This document shows positions 22,096 to 33,174 of a stretch of DNA of 64,000 nt, piece after piece; positions within the stretch are counted from its first letter, which is position 1, and the number at the start of each line of letters is the position of its first letter. The stretch is taken from assembly GCF_000499845.2 (NCBI RefSeq), contig NC_023749.2:31800041-31864040 (forward strand), written 5' to 3'. The translations under genes were made by a program, and so were the position numbers. Source of the DNA: Phaseolus vulgaris. Its lineage: Eukaryota > Streptophyta > Magnoliopsida > Fabales > Fabaceae. The notes below the pieces were generated by a model, which saw only the letters and a list, made by a program, of their open reading frames with translations, was not told the DNA's origin and ran no database searches.

Positions 22096-24081
22096 CTTAT
22101 TTTTAGTGAAAAATTACATGGTGCAATCCTCAATTACCCCACTTATGATAAAGAGCTCTATGCACTTGTGAGGGCCCTACAGACTAATGGTTATTTTATG
22201 ACAAGTGTACCGAGTCAGAAGTAATAAATTGTCCCTAAGGATGGATATCGAACCCACAAGGAACAATTTTAAATCTCAAGTATAACATTCACTAAATCTA
22301 AGACAATGTGTAAAAGTTTGTTTGAAAGGTTGTTTGTGTCATGAATTTGTAAGAAATTAAATAAAAGCAAAGTAAATGATTTGGATGAGTTAATTGAGAA
22401 AATTGGATTGGGGTTCATCCTTCTCACTCATTTGTATTTTGAATGAATAAAAACATATAGCATTCCATCTTGATTGACATTGATGCACATATAAAAATAA
22501 TTCATATCGATTCCTCGTATCAAAATTATTAAGAATGTCTCCTAATAATTGATTTCTCGCATATTTATAAAAACCTCTTATCATTGAAAATATATATATT
22601 ATAAAACTATTAATATTTCAAATCTATTGCTAGCATTCAAATATGCTAAGCATTATCATTTAGGTTATATGCTTAGAAGTACTTTGTGGTCAAATCTAAG
22701 ATCAAAATCATGAATAAAGATTCAAACTTTAATAATAAAATGAAAATACCAATAATCAATTAAGAACAAAATATTATAAATAAATATCACCTCAATACAT
22801 AAGAATTTGAACAAATTACTCCCAATCCCAAAGGAAAGAATTAGCCACTCATATTGGCCATTAAAAGCATGGAAAGCAAGGAAAGAAAATCTCGGGTGTT
22901 TCTCCTTGAAGGGTGTTTCTCCTTGACCGCTGGCTCCTCTAGGGTTTTCTATCTCTCTCTATATCCTCCCAATGATGTCTAGGGTTATATCTCATGCCTT
23001 TTATTTAACCTAATTAAGCTTGGGTTAAGTGACATCTCGCTCAAGCGAGATATTACTTGCTTAAGCAAGTTTAACAAGAAAACCCAACTTCACTGGAGTG
23101 AATTCGATTAAGCAAGCCTTAGGTGAATCTTGGGCGAGTTTCTCTGGAGTGATCTTGCTTAGGCGAGTTTGGGCGAGTTTTCAATGTTCCAACTTTGTCT
23201 TTTCATCTTATCTTTAACTTGTTCATTCACCTTTAGTCCTTTTATCTCCATTATCCCCTAAATTCCTGAAATTAACAAAAAATTGGGAATAAATAGTTCA
23301 TATTCATCTTATAATCCAAAAATATGTATAAAGGTTCAAGTTTCTAAATATGAATTAAAGTCCATAAGTGCCTATCTTTTTGTATGAAATATTACTAAAT
23401 TGTGACACTTATCACTAACTTGGGAACACTATATAGTTTTTAAAGAATTTGTTGAGTCTTTGAAATATCTTAAGGTTCAGCATAAGTTGAATAAACGCTA
23501 TGCAAAATGGATGGAATTTCTAGAGCAATTTCCCTATGTTATCAAATATAAAAAGGGCAATACAAACATTATGGCAGATGCTCTATCTCCTAGCTCAGAT
23601 TCTTGGATTTAATAACAAACCTGAGATTTATGACCATGATCAAGATTTTGCATCCACCTTTGTTAATTGCAAACTTAAGGCACAAGGAGGGTTTCTATAT
23701 TTCTGAGGGGTATTTATTTAGAGAAGGAAAACTTTGTATACCTCAAGGAAAACTTTGTATCCTTGTGAAAGAGTCACATGAATGAGGTCTCATGGGCCAT
23801 TTTGGAGTTGATAAAACTCTAGATCTTCTTAAAGAAAAATTATTTTAGCCGCATATGAGAAAAGATGTACAAATACATTGTCATAGATGTATTTCATGCT
23901 TAAAAGTCAAATCTAAGACAATGCCTCATGGACTCTATACTTCGTGGACTACCTAACTATAGTTTAAAATAGAAATCCAAAATTATTAGTCATTTCTAGA
24001 GAACTCTCTGGGAAAGATTAGGAACTAAACTTAATTTTTAACCTCTTGTCATCCTTAGACTAATGAACAAACAAAGGTAGT
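22096..24081 (+). pseudogene. Element G: gypsy Pol remnant (RNase H to integrase)
   Basis: Decayed + strand Ty3/gypsy coding. 22120-22187 encodes [18 protein letters not shown] of RNase H. After a solo-LTR insertion, 23420-23600 resumes with [19 protein letters not shown] and [18 protein letters not shown]. 23600-23940 gives [16 protein letters not shown], an integrase zinc-binding block with GHFGVDKTLDLL and HCHRCISCLKVKS, and 23990-24081 a trace of the core (TSCHP.TNEQTKVV). Many stops are present. It is cut at 24082 by an A-family LTR remnant. Confidence 0.8.
22188..23413 (+). mobile_element. Solo LTR F1 in element G
   Basis: About 1226 bp inserted inside RNase H codons of G. It begins TGGTTATTTTATGACAAG and ends near CACTTATC(A); ACTAA is present on both sides (22183-22187 and 23414-23418). 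A related copy, F2, lies at 24886-26688 and again at 56335-58143. Contains GGATATCGAACCCACAAGG and no coding frame. The exact right end is uncertain by one base. Confidence 0.72.
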
Positions 24082-24182
24082 TGTTCCTGCCGCTCGTGGG
24101 ACCCAGCTTTACGTGGCCCCATCATTACTAGCGGTCAACGACGCCTGAGGACTGGTCGGTACACAAGCCCCCCAGTCTCGAG
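24082..24182 (-). repeat. Internally deleted A-family LTR (82 bp) plus polypurine stub
   Basis: Starts TGTTCCTGCC like the A LTR at 42406, jumps to GCTCGTGGGACCC and ends GTCGGTACA at 24163, like 55553-55625. It is followed by CAAGCCCCCCAGTCTCGAG, the complement of a polypurine tract. Most of the LTR is deleted. Confidence 0.7.
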
Positions 24183-24668
24183 CTGTTACCTTTACCTAAT
24201 ACACAAGAATTTGTGCACGAGGAAGGAGTAACAAAAGCTGAATTTATCAAGAAATTACATGAGAGGATTAAAAATCAGATACAGAAGTAAATTAAGAGAT
24301 ATAATAACAATAAGGCAAAAAGGGAGATAGTTTTGAATGAAGGATATTGGGTTTTGCTTAACTTAAGAAAAGATAGATTTCTTAATAGAAGAAAGTCTAA
24401 ACTTATTCCCCATGGAGATGGTCCTTTTTAAATCCTCAAAAGAATAAATAACAATTCATATCAATTAGATCTGCTTGAAGAATATGGAGTATATGCTACT
24501 TTCAATGTTATTGATCTAACACCTTTTACACGTAGCACAAATGATGAGGTAGAAACTATAGATTTGAGGACAGATCCTCTTCAAGAGGGAGAGGATGATG
24601 GCAGAGCCCCCAACAAAGGACAAAGCACTAGATCAATGGCTAGAAAATACAAAAAGAGTGGGACTTAG
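24183..24668 (+). pseudogene. C terminus of gypsy Pol (integrase tail), copy 1
   Basis: Encodes LLPLPNTQEFVHEEGVTKAE, then NKAKREIVLNEGYWVLLN.RKDRFL, ILKRINNNSYQLDLLEEYGVYATFNVIDL and TIDLRTDPLQEGEDDG before a TAG. This is the usual carboxyl end of plant Ty3/gypsy polyproteins of the clade to which G belongs. Two in-frame stops are seen (near 24289 and 24430). Confidence 0.8.
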
Positions 24669-24885
24669 CTACTTCAGGCAATGATACACTCTTATACATG
24701 TTTGAAGGAGCCATAACCTAGTTGTATAAATTAGAATAAGATTTCATTTCTTGTAAAATTCGACCTTAAATTGGGCCAAGAAGCAGAGGAATTTGAGCCA
24801 AATAGAGTAGAATTATATTAGAGTTCATAAACCTAATTAGGGTTTAATTGGGCTCAATTATGGACCAACACAATTCCTAGCACGG

Positions 24886-26688
24886 TGATGACATTTTTTA
24901 CGACAAGTGTACCACGTAAGAAGTAAAAATTTGTCCTTAAGGACGAATATCGAACCCATAAGGAATAGTTGAATTATCAAGTATAAGATTCACTAAATAG
25001 AAAACAAAATAATAAAGTTTGTTGGGAGTTTGTTATAATGATTGCAAGAATTGTAAAGAAAGCAAGTTAAAGAGTTTGTTGGTTCAATTGGGATTGAGTT
25101 TCATCCTTCTTACTCTTTTTTATTTTGAAAAACATAATAATATTTTATCCTTTGATTAATGTTGATGCCCATATAAAAGTCATATTGATTCCTCACATAT
25201 AAAATTACTAAGAGAGTTTCCTAAATATCGATTTCTCGCATATTTATAAAAACTATTTAGCATTACAATTAGATGTTGATAGAAATTAACATTTAAAATG
25301 TATTTCTAACATTCAAATATGTTAAGCATTGTCATTTGGGTCAGAAACTTAGAGATACTTTTCAGTCAAATCTAAGGATCTTGATCATGGTAAACAAGCA
25401 TTACAAATAAAATGACAATACCAATCATCAATCAAGAAAATAATATTATATTGAATATCACCTCAATACATAAGAGTTTGAACAAATTACTCCCAATGCC
25501 AAAGGATAGAATTAACCACTCATGTTGGTCAATATAAGCATGGAAAGCAAGAAAAGAAGTCCCAGGATGTTTCTCCTTGATGATTGCCTCATCTAGTATT
25601 TTCTAACACCTTATATTCTCTCAATGAATGTCTAGGGTTTTGCCTCACGCCTTATATTTAACCTAATTGGGTTTGGGCTCAGTGACATCTTTATTCATAA
25701 TATAAATATATGCTTCATCTCTCCCTAAATTCATGAAAATAACACAAAATTGGGAATAAATCATCCTTATTTATATTATAATCATAAAATATGTGAAAAT
25801 ATTTAAATTCATAAATTAGAGGTTAAATAGTTATTTTATCAATAAATATCCATAAGTGCCTGTATTTTAATATGAAATTGTCCTTGCCAGTTGACTTTCT
25901 TATCGGTTGACTCTTGTGACATGTTCTACCTCCGGTCAATCTCCTCTGGAATCTGTTCTACGTCTTGTTGCACTGGAACGTGGCTCCGTTGAAACAGAGG
26001 GGGTTGTACCTGTTGATCACACTCTTACGATCAAGTCAGTGAGAGCTTACTAAAATCAAATAAGTATTCAGTTTCAGTCTCAAAAACAACGTACCTTTAC
26101 CTGGTCTCAAGCCCCTTTTATAGCTTATCTCTTGTAACAACTTTCTCTCATGAGAATCTAATCTCAACTGAAGACATACGTAATAGGAAAACATTATGTT
26201 TATGGGCACCTTCCCTCGAGGTGCTACAACAGAAAGGAATCTTATCTCTAATGAGAGCATAAAATAATAACCGAACAACCACTTGCCAACAGGGCACCAT
26301 CTTAGGCCAATAGGGAAATATTTTCTTTACATGGGCACCCTTACTCATGGTGCAACGTTATCTTTCACTATGCATGCAACTTAACCACCGCGTGCCCTAA
26401 AACACAGACACTTAGGTTAAAAAATATTTACGTGACTTAACTATCCCGTGTACTCTATGTTCCCTTAGGTTCATAAATACTATTTACTAATAACCTTATA
26501 TTAGTGTATAAAAAGATTATGTTAATTATGCCCCAATGAGCGTACTAACATAGTTGGGTCAAACACATGACCCACTTTATAGCCCCAACAGCCGAGCTGA
26601 TCTACCCACACCTTACACCAAGCTCTGATCACTGAGCACTTAGCACTCTGTCCAGTACAAAAATATTATTGAAATATATCACTTATCA
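24886..26688 (+). mobile_element. LTR F2, split by solo LTR D
   Basis: Starts TGATGACATTTTTTACGACA and shares GACGAATATCGAACCCATAAGG and CATAAGTGCCTGTATTTTAATATGAAAT with F1. It is interrupted at 25879 and resumes after 26659 to end near CACTTATCA. Flanks CACGG and CATAG could be a decayed TSD (CG to TA), which is weak evidence. Confidence 0.65.
25879..26659 (-). mobile_element. Solo LTR D, 781 bp, copy 1
   Basis: TGTCCTTGCCAGTTGAC...CCAGTACA, with a Tat-type R/U5 block (TTGATCACACTCTTACGATC / AAGTCAGTGAGAGC). Left flank GAAAT (25874-25878), right flank AAAAT (26660-26664); in copy 2 the right flank is GAAAT, which confirms the TSD. Small frames here are not genes. Confidence 0.85.
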
Positions 26689-26978
26689 CATAGTCACTTA
26701 GTGGAATTACACGTCTAGGTTAAATATGATTAACATGTCTCCATCACACTTGCCTTGTAGCTAGGAATAAACGTGAAGTTTGAATTTAAATTCCCCTCCA
26801 ATTTTCCTTGTAATTGGTTAGATCCTTAACCTATAAATGAGGTGTTTGGCTCATGAATTTTCAGGTCAATGGATATAAAGTGTTTGATGTGAGTGGATTT
26901 TAAGATTGCACATTTTATGGGTTGTACTTTGTTTATGAGTTTTTGTTTTAAGCAGAATATGGTGAGAAACCCAAAGAA

Positions 26979-27935
26979 GATTCCCACTGTACACGAACTT
27001 AATTGAGTGGTTAAGTAAGTGTGAAGGTTAACTTCTATAGGGCAAAGAGAAAACACAATTATATGGTGATTTAGATGATGATGAGCGAAAATGAAAAGCA
27101 CATAAGAAAAAGAAAACACAATGACATGAAGAATGTAGAGAAGTAACGAAAAGAAAAGGAAGGAAAAAGCTGAAGAGATGAACAAAGCATATAAAGATTA
27201 GAGGTTGCCACACCATTTGGAGGATGGCATACTCCAAGATGAGTGGTGTAGAGCCACCACTTGAAGTGAAGAGCACTCAAGATAAGACCCAAGGATAATA
27301 GCAGACTCAGCTCAGTAAACACTCTGACAAAGTTTCTTTACTTTCAAAATTTAATGTAACAAATACATGAGGCAAGACACTCTATTTATAGGAGAGGGTG
27401 CCTTGGAGAACAAGATAGAGGGGTAGGAGGTCATTTGTGACAAACCTTCTAGAAGGTAGGTCAAAGAAACCCTAAACCTAGAAGCACTTGTCATGAAAGG
27501 TGGGCTTGACACAAGCCCAAATTACTAAGCACACCCTACTCAAATTACTAAGCACACCCTACTCAAATTACTAGGCACACCTTAAGCACACCCTACTCAT
27601 GTTACTAAACACACCCTACTCATGTTACTAAGCACACCTTACTCATGTTACTAAACACACCCTACTCATGTTACTAAACACACCCTACTCATGTTACTAA
27701 GCACACCCTACTCTAGTTTATTGTTCCAAATCGATCCCCAAAGTGAGCCCAATTTATTTACAAACATTTTTGTCTTGTAAAAAGACTAGAAGAAAGAACA
27801 TTTGATGTTGTGGTCTATGCTAGTTTCTTTTTATGTTGAGATCCTTATGATATTTGGTAGGGTCTTGTCTTGTACGCTGAGATCACTGATCAAGGTGTGA
27901 AGTGTCTTTAGTATCCTTGGTCATCTGTTTGTCTA
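26979..27935 (-). repeat. Family E LTR, minus orientation (copy 1, longest)
   Basis: Begins GATTCCCACTGTACACGAAC on the + strand. Contains the paired CCACTTG blocks near 27250, a TATTTATAGGAG block at 27384 and the 23-bp tandem repeats at 27518-27716. On the minus strand it follows the protease trace at 27960-28130. The boundary near 27935 is approximate. Confidence 0.65.
27518..27716 (+). repeat. 23-bp tandem repeat inside an E LTR
   Basis: About eight copies of GTTACTAAACACACCCTACTCAT with few differences; the first two use an AAATTACTAAG variant. The 17.0-kb and 58.4-kb E LTRs do not show this expansion. Confidence 0.85.
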
Positions 27936-27959
27936 CTTGATTTGTATCATGCCTCCCAA

Positions 27960-28130
27960 TTTGGTAAGAATTCGACCTCGAATAGAATATGTGTTTCTTC
28001 CATTGGCACAACATTACATAAAACCTCATTCTTATACTTTCCTATAGCAGAAGTTATGAGGACTTGTTCATTAACCATGATTTCACCCTCTTCATTATAA
28101 TTGTTGTTTTTCATTTCCACTGCCTAAGCT
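27960..28130 (-). pseudogene. Gypsy protease fragment, H-like
   Basis: The minus strand encodes MVNEQVLITSAIGKYKNEVL then CNVVPMEETHILF, which corresponds to the H-element protein at 37695-37800 (MVNKQVIINFAIGKYKDEVL, CDVVPMEATHLLL). It breaks off into an unrelated tail. Confidence 0.7.
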
Positions 28131-28445
28131 CTTAATTGCTTTGAACTTTTAATTGTTTGACATGGTAACTGCCTCGAGCTTTTAACTACTTTAACCTTCT
28201 CGATTCTTGATCTATCTGAACGCTGCTCTTCTACTCCGTTTCACTTGCGTTCTTTGTCTTGACTATTAGCTGTTGCACTTCATACTAATGCCTCTAACGA
28301 ACTCTTTGAACTCTAGGTAGCACGCTTGCCCGTCTCATCTACCACGCACTCTTTGTTAGGTAACGGGGCTTTGCACACTAAAATGAACTGACCTCACCCT
28401 TGCTCAGAATCAGGGAAGGAATTAACTTTAAACAACGCTACTCAA
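28131..28445. other. Unassigned stretch between protease trace and element A spacer
   Basis: No gene or repeat recognised; composition grades into the element A spacer. Confidence 0.4.
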
Positions 28446-29110
28446 CCTTGGCGTTCTCACTCGAGGGGGTGGTGTTCTTCTGCGAACCTGCCCTTCCCTC
28501 TCCCGAGACTTCTAACCCAAGGAAAAGCTTGTGACTAACCTCATTAAAGAGGATTTCTCTGATGAACAATTTCTCTTAACCTTAATCTTCTCACTCGAAT
28601 GGAAGGTGTTCTCTGCGAACCTATCTCTCTGGCACTCGAGATCCTCTAACGCAAGGGAATGGCTCGTATCTGACCTCGTCCTCGCTCAAAGGCGAGGGAG
28701 GATTTCTCTGGTGAACCATACTTGTTCATTCTTGGTGTTCTCACTCGAGGGGGAGGTGTTCTCTACGAACCTACCCTTCCCACACTCGAGACTTCTAACC
28801 CAAGCGAACGGTTTTCAACTGACCTCATCTTCGCTCAAAGGCGAGGAGGATTTAACTGGTGAACTATTTCGTTCAGCCTTGGCGTTCTCACTCGAGGGGG
28901 GAGGTGTTCTCTACAAACCTACCTCTCCCGCTCTCGAGACCTCTAACGCAAGGGAACAGTTCGTAACTGACCTCATCTTCGCTTAAAGGCGAGGAGGATT
29001 TAACTGGTGAACTATTTCGTTCAACCTTGGCGTTCTCACTCGAGGGGGGGAGGTGTTCTCTACAAACCTACCTTTCCCGCTCTCGAGACCTCTAACACAA
29101 GGGAACAGTT
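28446..29110 (-). repeat. About 147-bp tandem repeats in element A 3' spacer
   Basis: Roughly 4.5 copies starting near 28446, 28580, 28731, 28877 and 29025. Each carries CTTGGCGTTCTCACTCGAGG, a GAACCTACC... block, and a CTCGCTCAAAGGCGAGG hairpin (stem CTCGC/GCGAG). The open frames across 28531-29189 are by-products of the repeat. An analogous array lies at the same place in element C (47523-47980). Confidence 0.8.
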
Positions 29111-29219
29111 CGTAACTGCATTGTACAAAAATTTGAGAAAATATTTCATTCGATATTTATTGGGTGACCTCATTAAAAAACCCTTATAAGGGAAAAAGAA
29201 TGTCCCCTAAGAACTATGT

Positions 29220-30425
29220 ACAATGTTACTGTTCAACTGAAGTAAAACTTGAGTTTGGCCGCATTCCATGTATGAGGAATCGCGCCTCCTTCCAGCGTGT
29301 CAAGCCTGTAAGCTCCATTCCCAAGGACCTCTATCACTCTGAAAGGACCAATCCACTTGGGGGACAACTTGTTCTCTAGCTAATAGGGGTGGGCCTTCTG
29401 CATCACCAGGTCGGTGACCTGGAACTGGCGAGGCTTTCAGCTTTGAGTTGTACTTGTACTGCACCCTTCTCTTCAACACTTCAGATTTGAGTCTTGCCTC
29501 CTCCCTGACTTCATCCAGTAGGTCCAGGTCTACCTTTCTTTCTTCGTTGGACTCTTCAGCCACAAAGTTCAAGAAGCGTGGCGAGCTCTCCTAGATCTCC
29601 ACTGGAATCATCGCGTCTGACCCATACACCAAGCTGAAGGGTGTCTCTCTAGTGGTGGACTGGGGAGTGGTGTGGTAAGCTCACACTATTCTAGGAACCT
29701 CCTCTGCCCAGGTTCCTTTGGCCTTCTCAATCCTTCTCTTCAGACCTCTGAGCAGGACTCTGTTGGCAGACTCGACCTGCCCATTCGTCTGTGGGTGCTC
29801 GACTGATGCAAACACTTGCTTTGTTCCAACCTCTGAGCATAGCTTACCCAACTGCTGGCTTGTAAATTGTGTGCCATTGTCAGACACCAAGCGCTTCGGT
29901 ACCCCGAAGCGGTACACGATACTCTTCCATACGAAGTGCGTGATCTTGTGGGTCGTGATCTAGGCCATAGGCTCAGCCTCGATCCACTTCGTGAAGTACT
30001 CTATGGCGACCAGTACTTCATCTGTCTTATCGCCAGAGGAAAGGGCCCCAGGATGCCGATTCCCCATGTATGGAAAGGCCAAGGGCTGTAAATCGACCTG
30101 AGCTCTTCTGGCGACGCCTTGTGCCAGTCAGGGTGTTGTTGACACTGCTTGCACTGCTGTGCGTACCTCATGCAGTCTTCCCTTACTGTTGGCCAATAGT
30201 ATCCCGCACAAATGGCCTTGGATGCTAGAGATCGTCCACCGATGTGACTCCCACATATCCCTTCGTGGAGCTCTGCCATTATTCGTATGTATTGATCTCC
30301 CTTTACACATACCAAGATTGGATGGGTGAACCCAGGTATGAAAGCTCTCTGTCAATGAGAGTGTACTTGGCAGAATTTTTCTTGATTTTCCTGGATTCTG
30401 TGGGTTCCAGAAGGAGTATCCCATC
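29220..30425 (-). pseudogene. int: Element A integrase, fragmented
   Basis: Pieces: 30315-30001 with HEGICGSHIGGRSLASKAI, the Cys pair in CKQCQQH and WGIGILGPFP (first catalytic Asp replaced by Gly); 29917-29681 with LVSDNGTQFTS (second Asp) and NGQVESANRVLLRG (Glu present); 29572-29300 with LLDEVREEARLKSE, a C-terminal helix. Stops and frameshifts separate them. Not functional. Confidence 0.8.
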
Positions 30426-31528
30426 AGCCAGGTAGCGCTTGTAGGGCGTCATCTAGGTTTCTCCTTCTTCGACCAAGCACACGTGCATTGATTCCTCCTC
30501 CGGGAGGATTGGATATATGCCTACCTTGGGAGTCTGCAGTGTCTCCTGGGTCAACGACCGATGACTCCTCGCCCCTCTTCTTGTCGTGCTGACCTGGTGC
30601 AGGCCCACCCAGTTATCTGTGGTGAAAGTTCGAGGTGTCTTCAGGGTTTCCTGTATGTCCGTCCTTTGCCTGCCCCCCTTGCCTGAACTGGCGAGCTTAG
30701 CTAGCAAGTCAGCTTGGGCATTCTGCTCTCTAGGGACATGCACGAGCTCGAACACCACGAACGACCCTTTCAAAATCTAGACATACCCTAGGTATGCTGC
30801 CATCTGAGGGTCCTTTGCCTAATATTCTCCAGTCACCTGACCCGTGACTAATAGGGAGTCGCTCTTCGCCAGCAGACTCCGTCCTCCCATCTCTTTTGCC
30901 AATAGCATGCCTGCAATGAGGGCCTCGCACTCCGCCTGATTGTTTCCTGCTTGATCAACAGCCCGTTCGGTCCCTCCAAGATGACACCTGCCCCGCTGCC
31001 TTGTTGGTTAGAGGACCCATCTACAGAGAGCACCCACCGGAAGTCGGCTTCCTCTTGGTGTGCATCTGCCGAGGAGAGCTCTACCACAAAATCTTCGTAG
31101 ACTTGGATAGGACCTCGGGGCTCGTACTGAACATCGAACTCTGAGAGTTCCACTGCCCATCGTACCATCCTTCCCGCCACATCCGGTTTCTGCAGGACCT
31201 TCCGGATAGGAAGGTCCGTCGTCACCACCACTATAAAGCTTTGGAAATAATGACGAAGTCTCCTAGCTGAGAATACCACTGCCAGAGCCGCCTTCTCTAG
31301 GGCCTGGTACCTCACCTCAGGCCCCTGCAATACTTTGCTCATGAAGTATATAGGCTTCTGCACTAGGACCGAACTGATCGCCCGCTCCGTCACAGAGAAA
31401 TACAGGAAAAGTGGAATACCTAGCATGGCTTGCACAACACTGGAGGACTGGCCACATACTCCTTCAGCTTGAGGAACGCCTCTTCGGGCTCCCTGGTCCA
31501 TACGAATCTGGTGTTTCTCCTCCGACAC
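30426..31528 (-). pseudogene. Element A RNase H and archaeal-type RNase H, fragmented
   Basis: 31528-30848 contains PIYFMSKVLQGPEVRYQALE (first RNase H) and FRWVLSVDGSSNQQGSGAGV (start of the second), with a frameshift after GPNGLLI. 30773-30453 encodes FVVFELVHVPREQNAQADLL, the last catalytic block of the second domain. The two domains in series mark the Tat lineage. Confidence 0.8.
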
Positions 31529-32355
31529 TGGAAGTAAGGGTGACCCTTGTCCTCCTTCACTGAGATCGGGCTTCTCATCATAAGGATTGAAGCGCAGTTC
31601 TCGAGATTCACTTCTATCCGACGCTCGGTGAGAAGGAAACCCAAGAACTTACCCGCTTCCACCCCAAACACGCACTTCTCGGGGTTCAACTTGAGTCTGT
31701 ACTTTGCTATTGTAGTAAATAGCTCTTCTAGATCAGCCACATGTTGATCTTTCACCTGTGAGGTCACCACCATGTCCTTCACATAGGCCTGCACATTTCG
31801 CCCTATTATGGGCACTAGCACTCTGTCCATTAGCATCTGGTAGGTGGCGCCTGCATTCTTGAGCCCAAAGGGCATCACTGTGTAACAGTAGCAAGACAAC
31901 TTTGTCATGAACGCTGTCTTGCACTCGTCCCTGGGGTGCATCTTGATCTGGTTGTACCCAGAAAAAGCATCCAGGAAGCTGAGCATCTTGCAGCCCGAGG
32001 CACTGTCTACCAAGGCGTCGATGCTTGGTAGATGATAGGAGTCCTTCAGGCATGCTTTGTTAAGGTCGGTGAAGTCAACGCACATTCTCCACTTCCCGTT
32101 GGCCTTCATTACTAAGACCACATTGGCCAACCACTCGGGATACTAGATCTCCCTTATGTGGTCGGCGCTCAGCAGCTTCTTCGTCTCTTATTTGATGACA
32201 TGTCGCCTCTCTTCATTGAACTTCCTTCTTCTATGGCGGACAGGCCTGACCTTGGGGTCCATGGTGAGGCGGTGGCACAGGAAGTCTGGGTCTATGCCTG
32301 GGATATCCGAGGCAGACAATGCGAAGGCATCCAGATGTCGTGCTATGACCTTGGC
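31420..32355 (-). pseudogene. rt: Element A reverse transcriptase with altered YVDD
   Basis: The frame 32418-32188 gives IARHLDAFALSASDIPGIDP and the lead-in; 32130-31420 gives WRMCVDFTDLNKACLKDSYH, LSFLDAFSGYNQI and FGLKNAGATYQ. The catalytic box reads AYVKDMVV where element C has AYVDDMVV, so the first of the two catalytic Asp is Lys. A stop near 32140 separates the parts. Polymerase activity should be lost. Confidence 0.85.
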
Positions 32356-33023
32356 TGATGGAAGAGGCCCAAGCCCATGATAGAAAAAGCCCAAGCCCAA
32401 GCCCAAATACAAGTTCAAGCTTCAACTCAAGCCCAACAAATAGAAGATATGGGCCAACTAAGCATCATTGGATGTCTTTCTTTTGTAATTACTTTTGAGT
32501 ATTTTTAGTAGAACATAAAGGGAGGTGTAGATATAAATATAAGAGGTGCAAATGTATAAAGCTAAGACACACCTTCCATGTGACATATAAAGAAGGTGTA
32601 GGTGTAGATTTAGGAGGTGCCAAAAAAAAGAAACCAAGTCACACTTTCCTTGTGAATAGGAATTGGCTCCAAATTCAAATGCTTCTCATTTGAATTTCCC
32701 TCCACTTTCTTTTGAATTTCCAGTCCTCTAAACACTATAAATAAGAGGGCTTGGCTCATGTATTTGCAAGACTATTTTGAGTAATGAAATGCTGCCCAAG
32801 TGCCATTCAAATTGCTCCCCTGCCAAATTCTCTCTAGAATTAGGCTTTTAGTCTTCACTCTTCACCCTCAAATGGAGATGGCCGAACCACTCCAACCTTC
32901 ACTACTCCTCATGCACCTTCAAGGCACCCACACTTCCTAGGAAGGCCTTCTTCCACTCTTATCCACTAAGCTTCCGCAACCATCATCATCAAAATCAAAG
33001 AAGAGCTCATAGGAATGCCATCA
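32356..33023 (+). mobile_element. LTR-like insert (668 bp) in element A
   Basis: TGATGGAAGAGG...ATGCCATCA, with flanks TTGGC (32351-32355) and TCGGC (33024-33028), a TSD with one difference. Removing it restores the order of element A codons. A TATA-like CTATAAATAAGAG at about 32738 is followed by GGCTTGGCTCATG and TTTTGAGTAATGAAA, similar to the H LTR (TATATAAGGAGGGCTTGGG...TGAAGTAATGAAA). Probably a solo LTR of an H-related family. Confidence 0.78.
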
Positions 33024-33174
33024 TCGGCGATCTGGTCCTGTGCTGCTTGGCCTAGCGACTTGCCAAGCTTGAATGTTTTACCCTCAATCTCCCTCTCCAG
33101 GACTTCTTCTGCTGGCTTGGGTTGCCTTTCCCGGGCAATCTCTGCATGGGGGATCTCTGTTGGGCGATCCCTTC
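33024..33174 (-). pseudogene. Element A protease-RT linker fragment
   Basis: Encodes RPTEIPHAEIARERQPKPAEE and VLEREIEGKTFKLGKSLG, matching the element C polyprotein near residues 48-72 of its 1155-residue frame (ARPKPVEEWLEREIGGKIFK). Bounded on both sides by insertions. Confidence 0.8.

Larger units (their letters stand above)
24082..27455 (+). repeat. Segmental duplication, copy 1 (S)
   Basis: From the GCTCGTGGGACCC block onward this tract matches 55553-58908 in the same orientation for over 3.3 kb, with scattered substitutions and small indels. Both copies share the same nested insertions (F2 LTR with D LTR inside) and the same E LTR. Copy 1 keeps 15 bases (near 24362) lost from copy 2. 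Confidence 0.9.

Noticed and set aside
24082..24163. Complete short LTR with its own TSD
   Set aside because: No matching 5-bp flanks, and sequence comparison with 55553-55625 shows it is a deletion derivative of a longer LTR.
26036..26348. Overlapping minus-strand frames in solo LTR D, similar at 57493-57810
   Set aside because: Shared only because the LTR is duplicated; the frames lack any recognisable domain and are interrupted differently in the two copies.
28531..29189. Open frames of 60-151 residues on the + strand
   Set aside because: Created by the 147-bp tandem repeats of the element A spacer; the peptide is itself repetitive.
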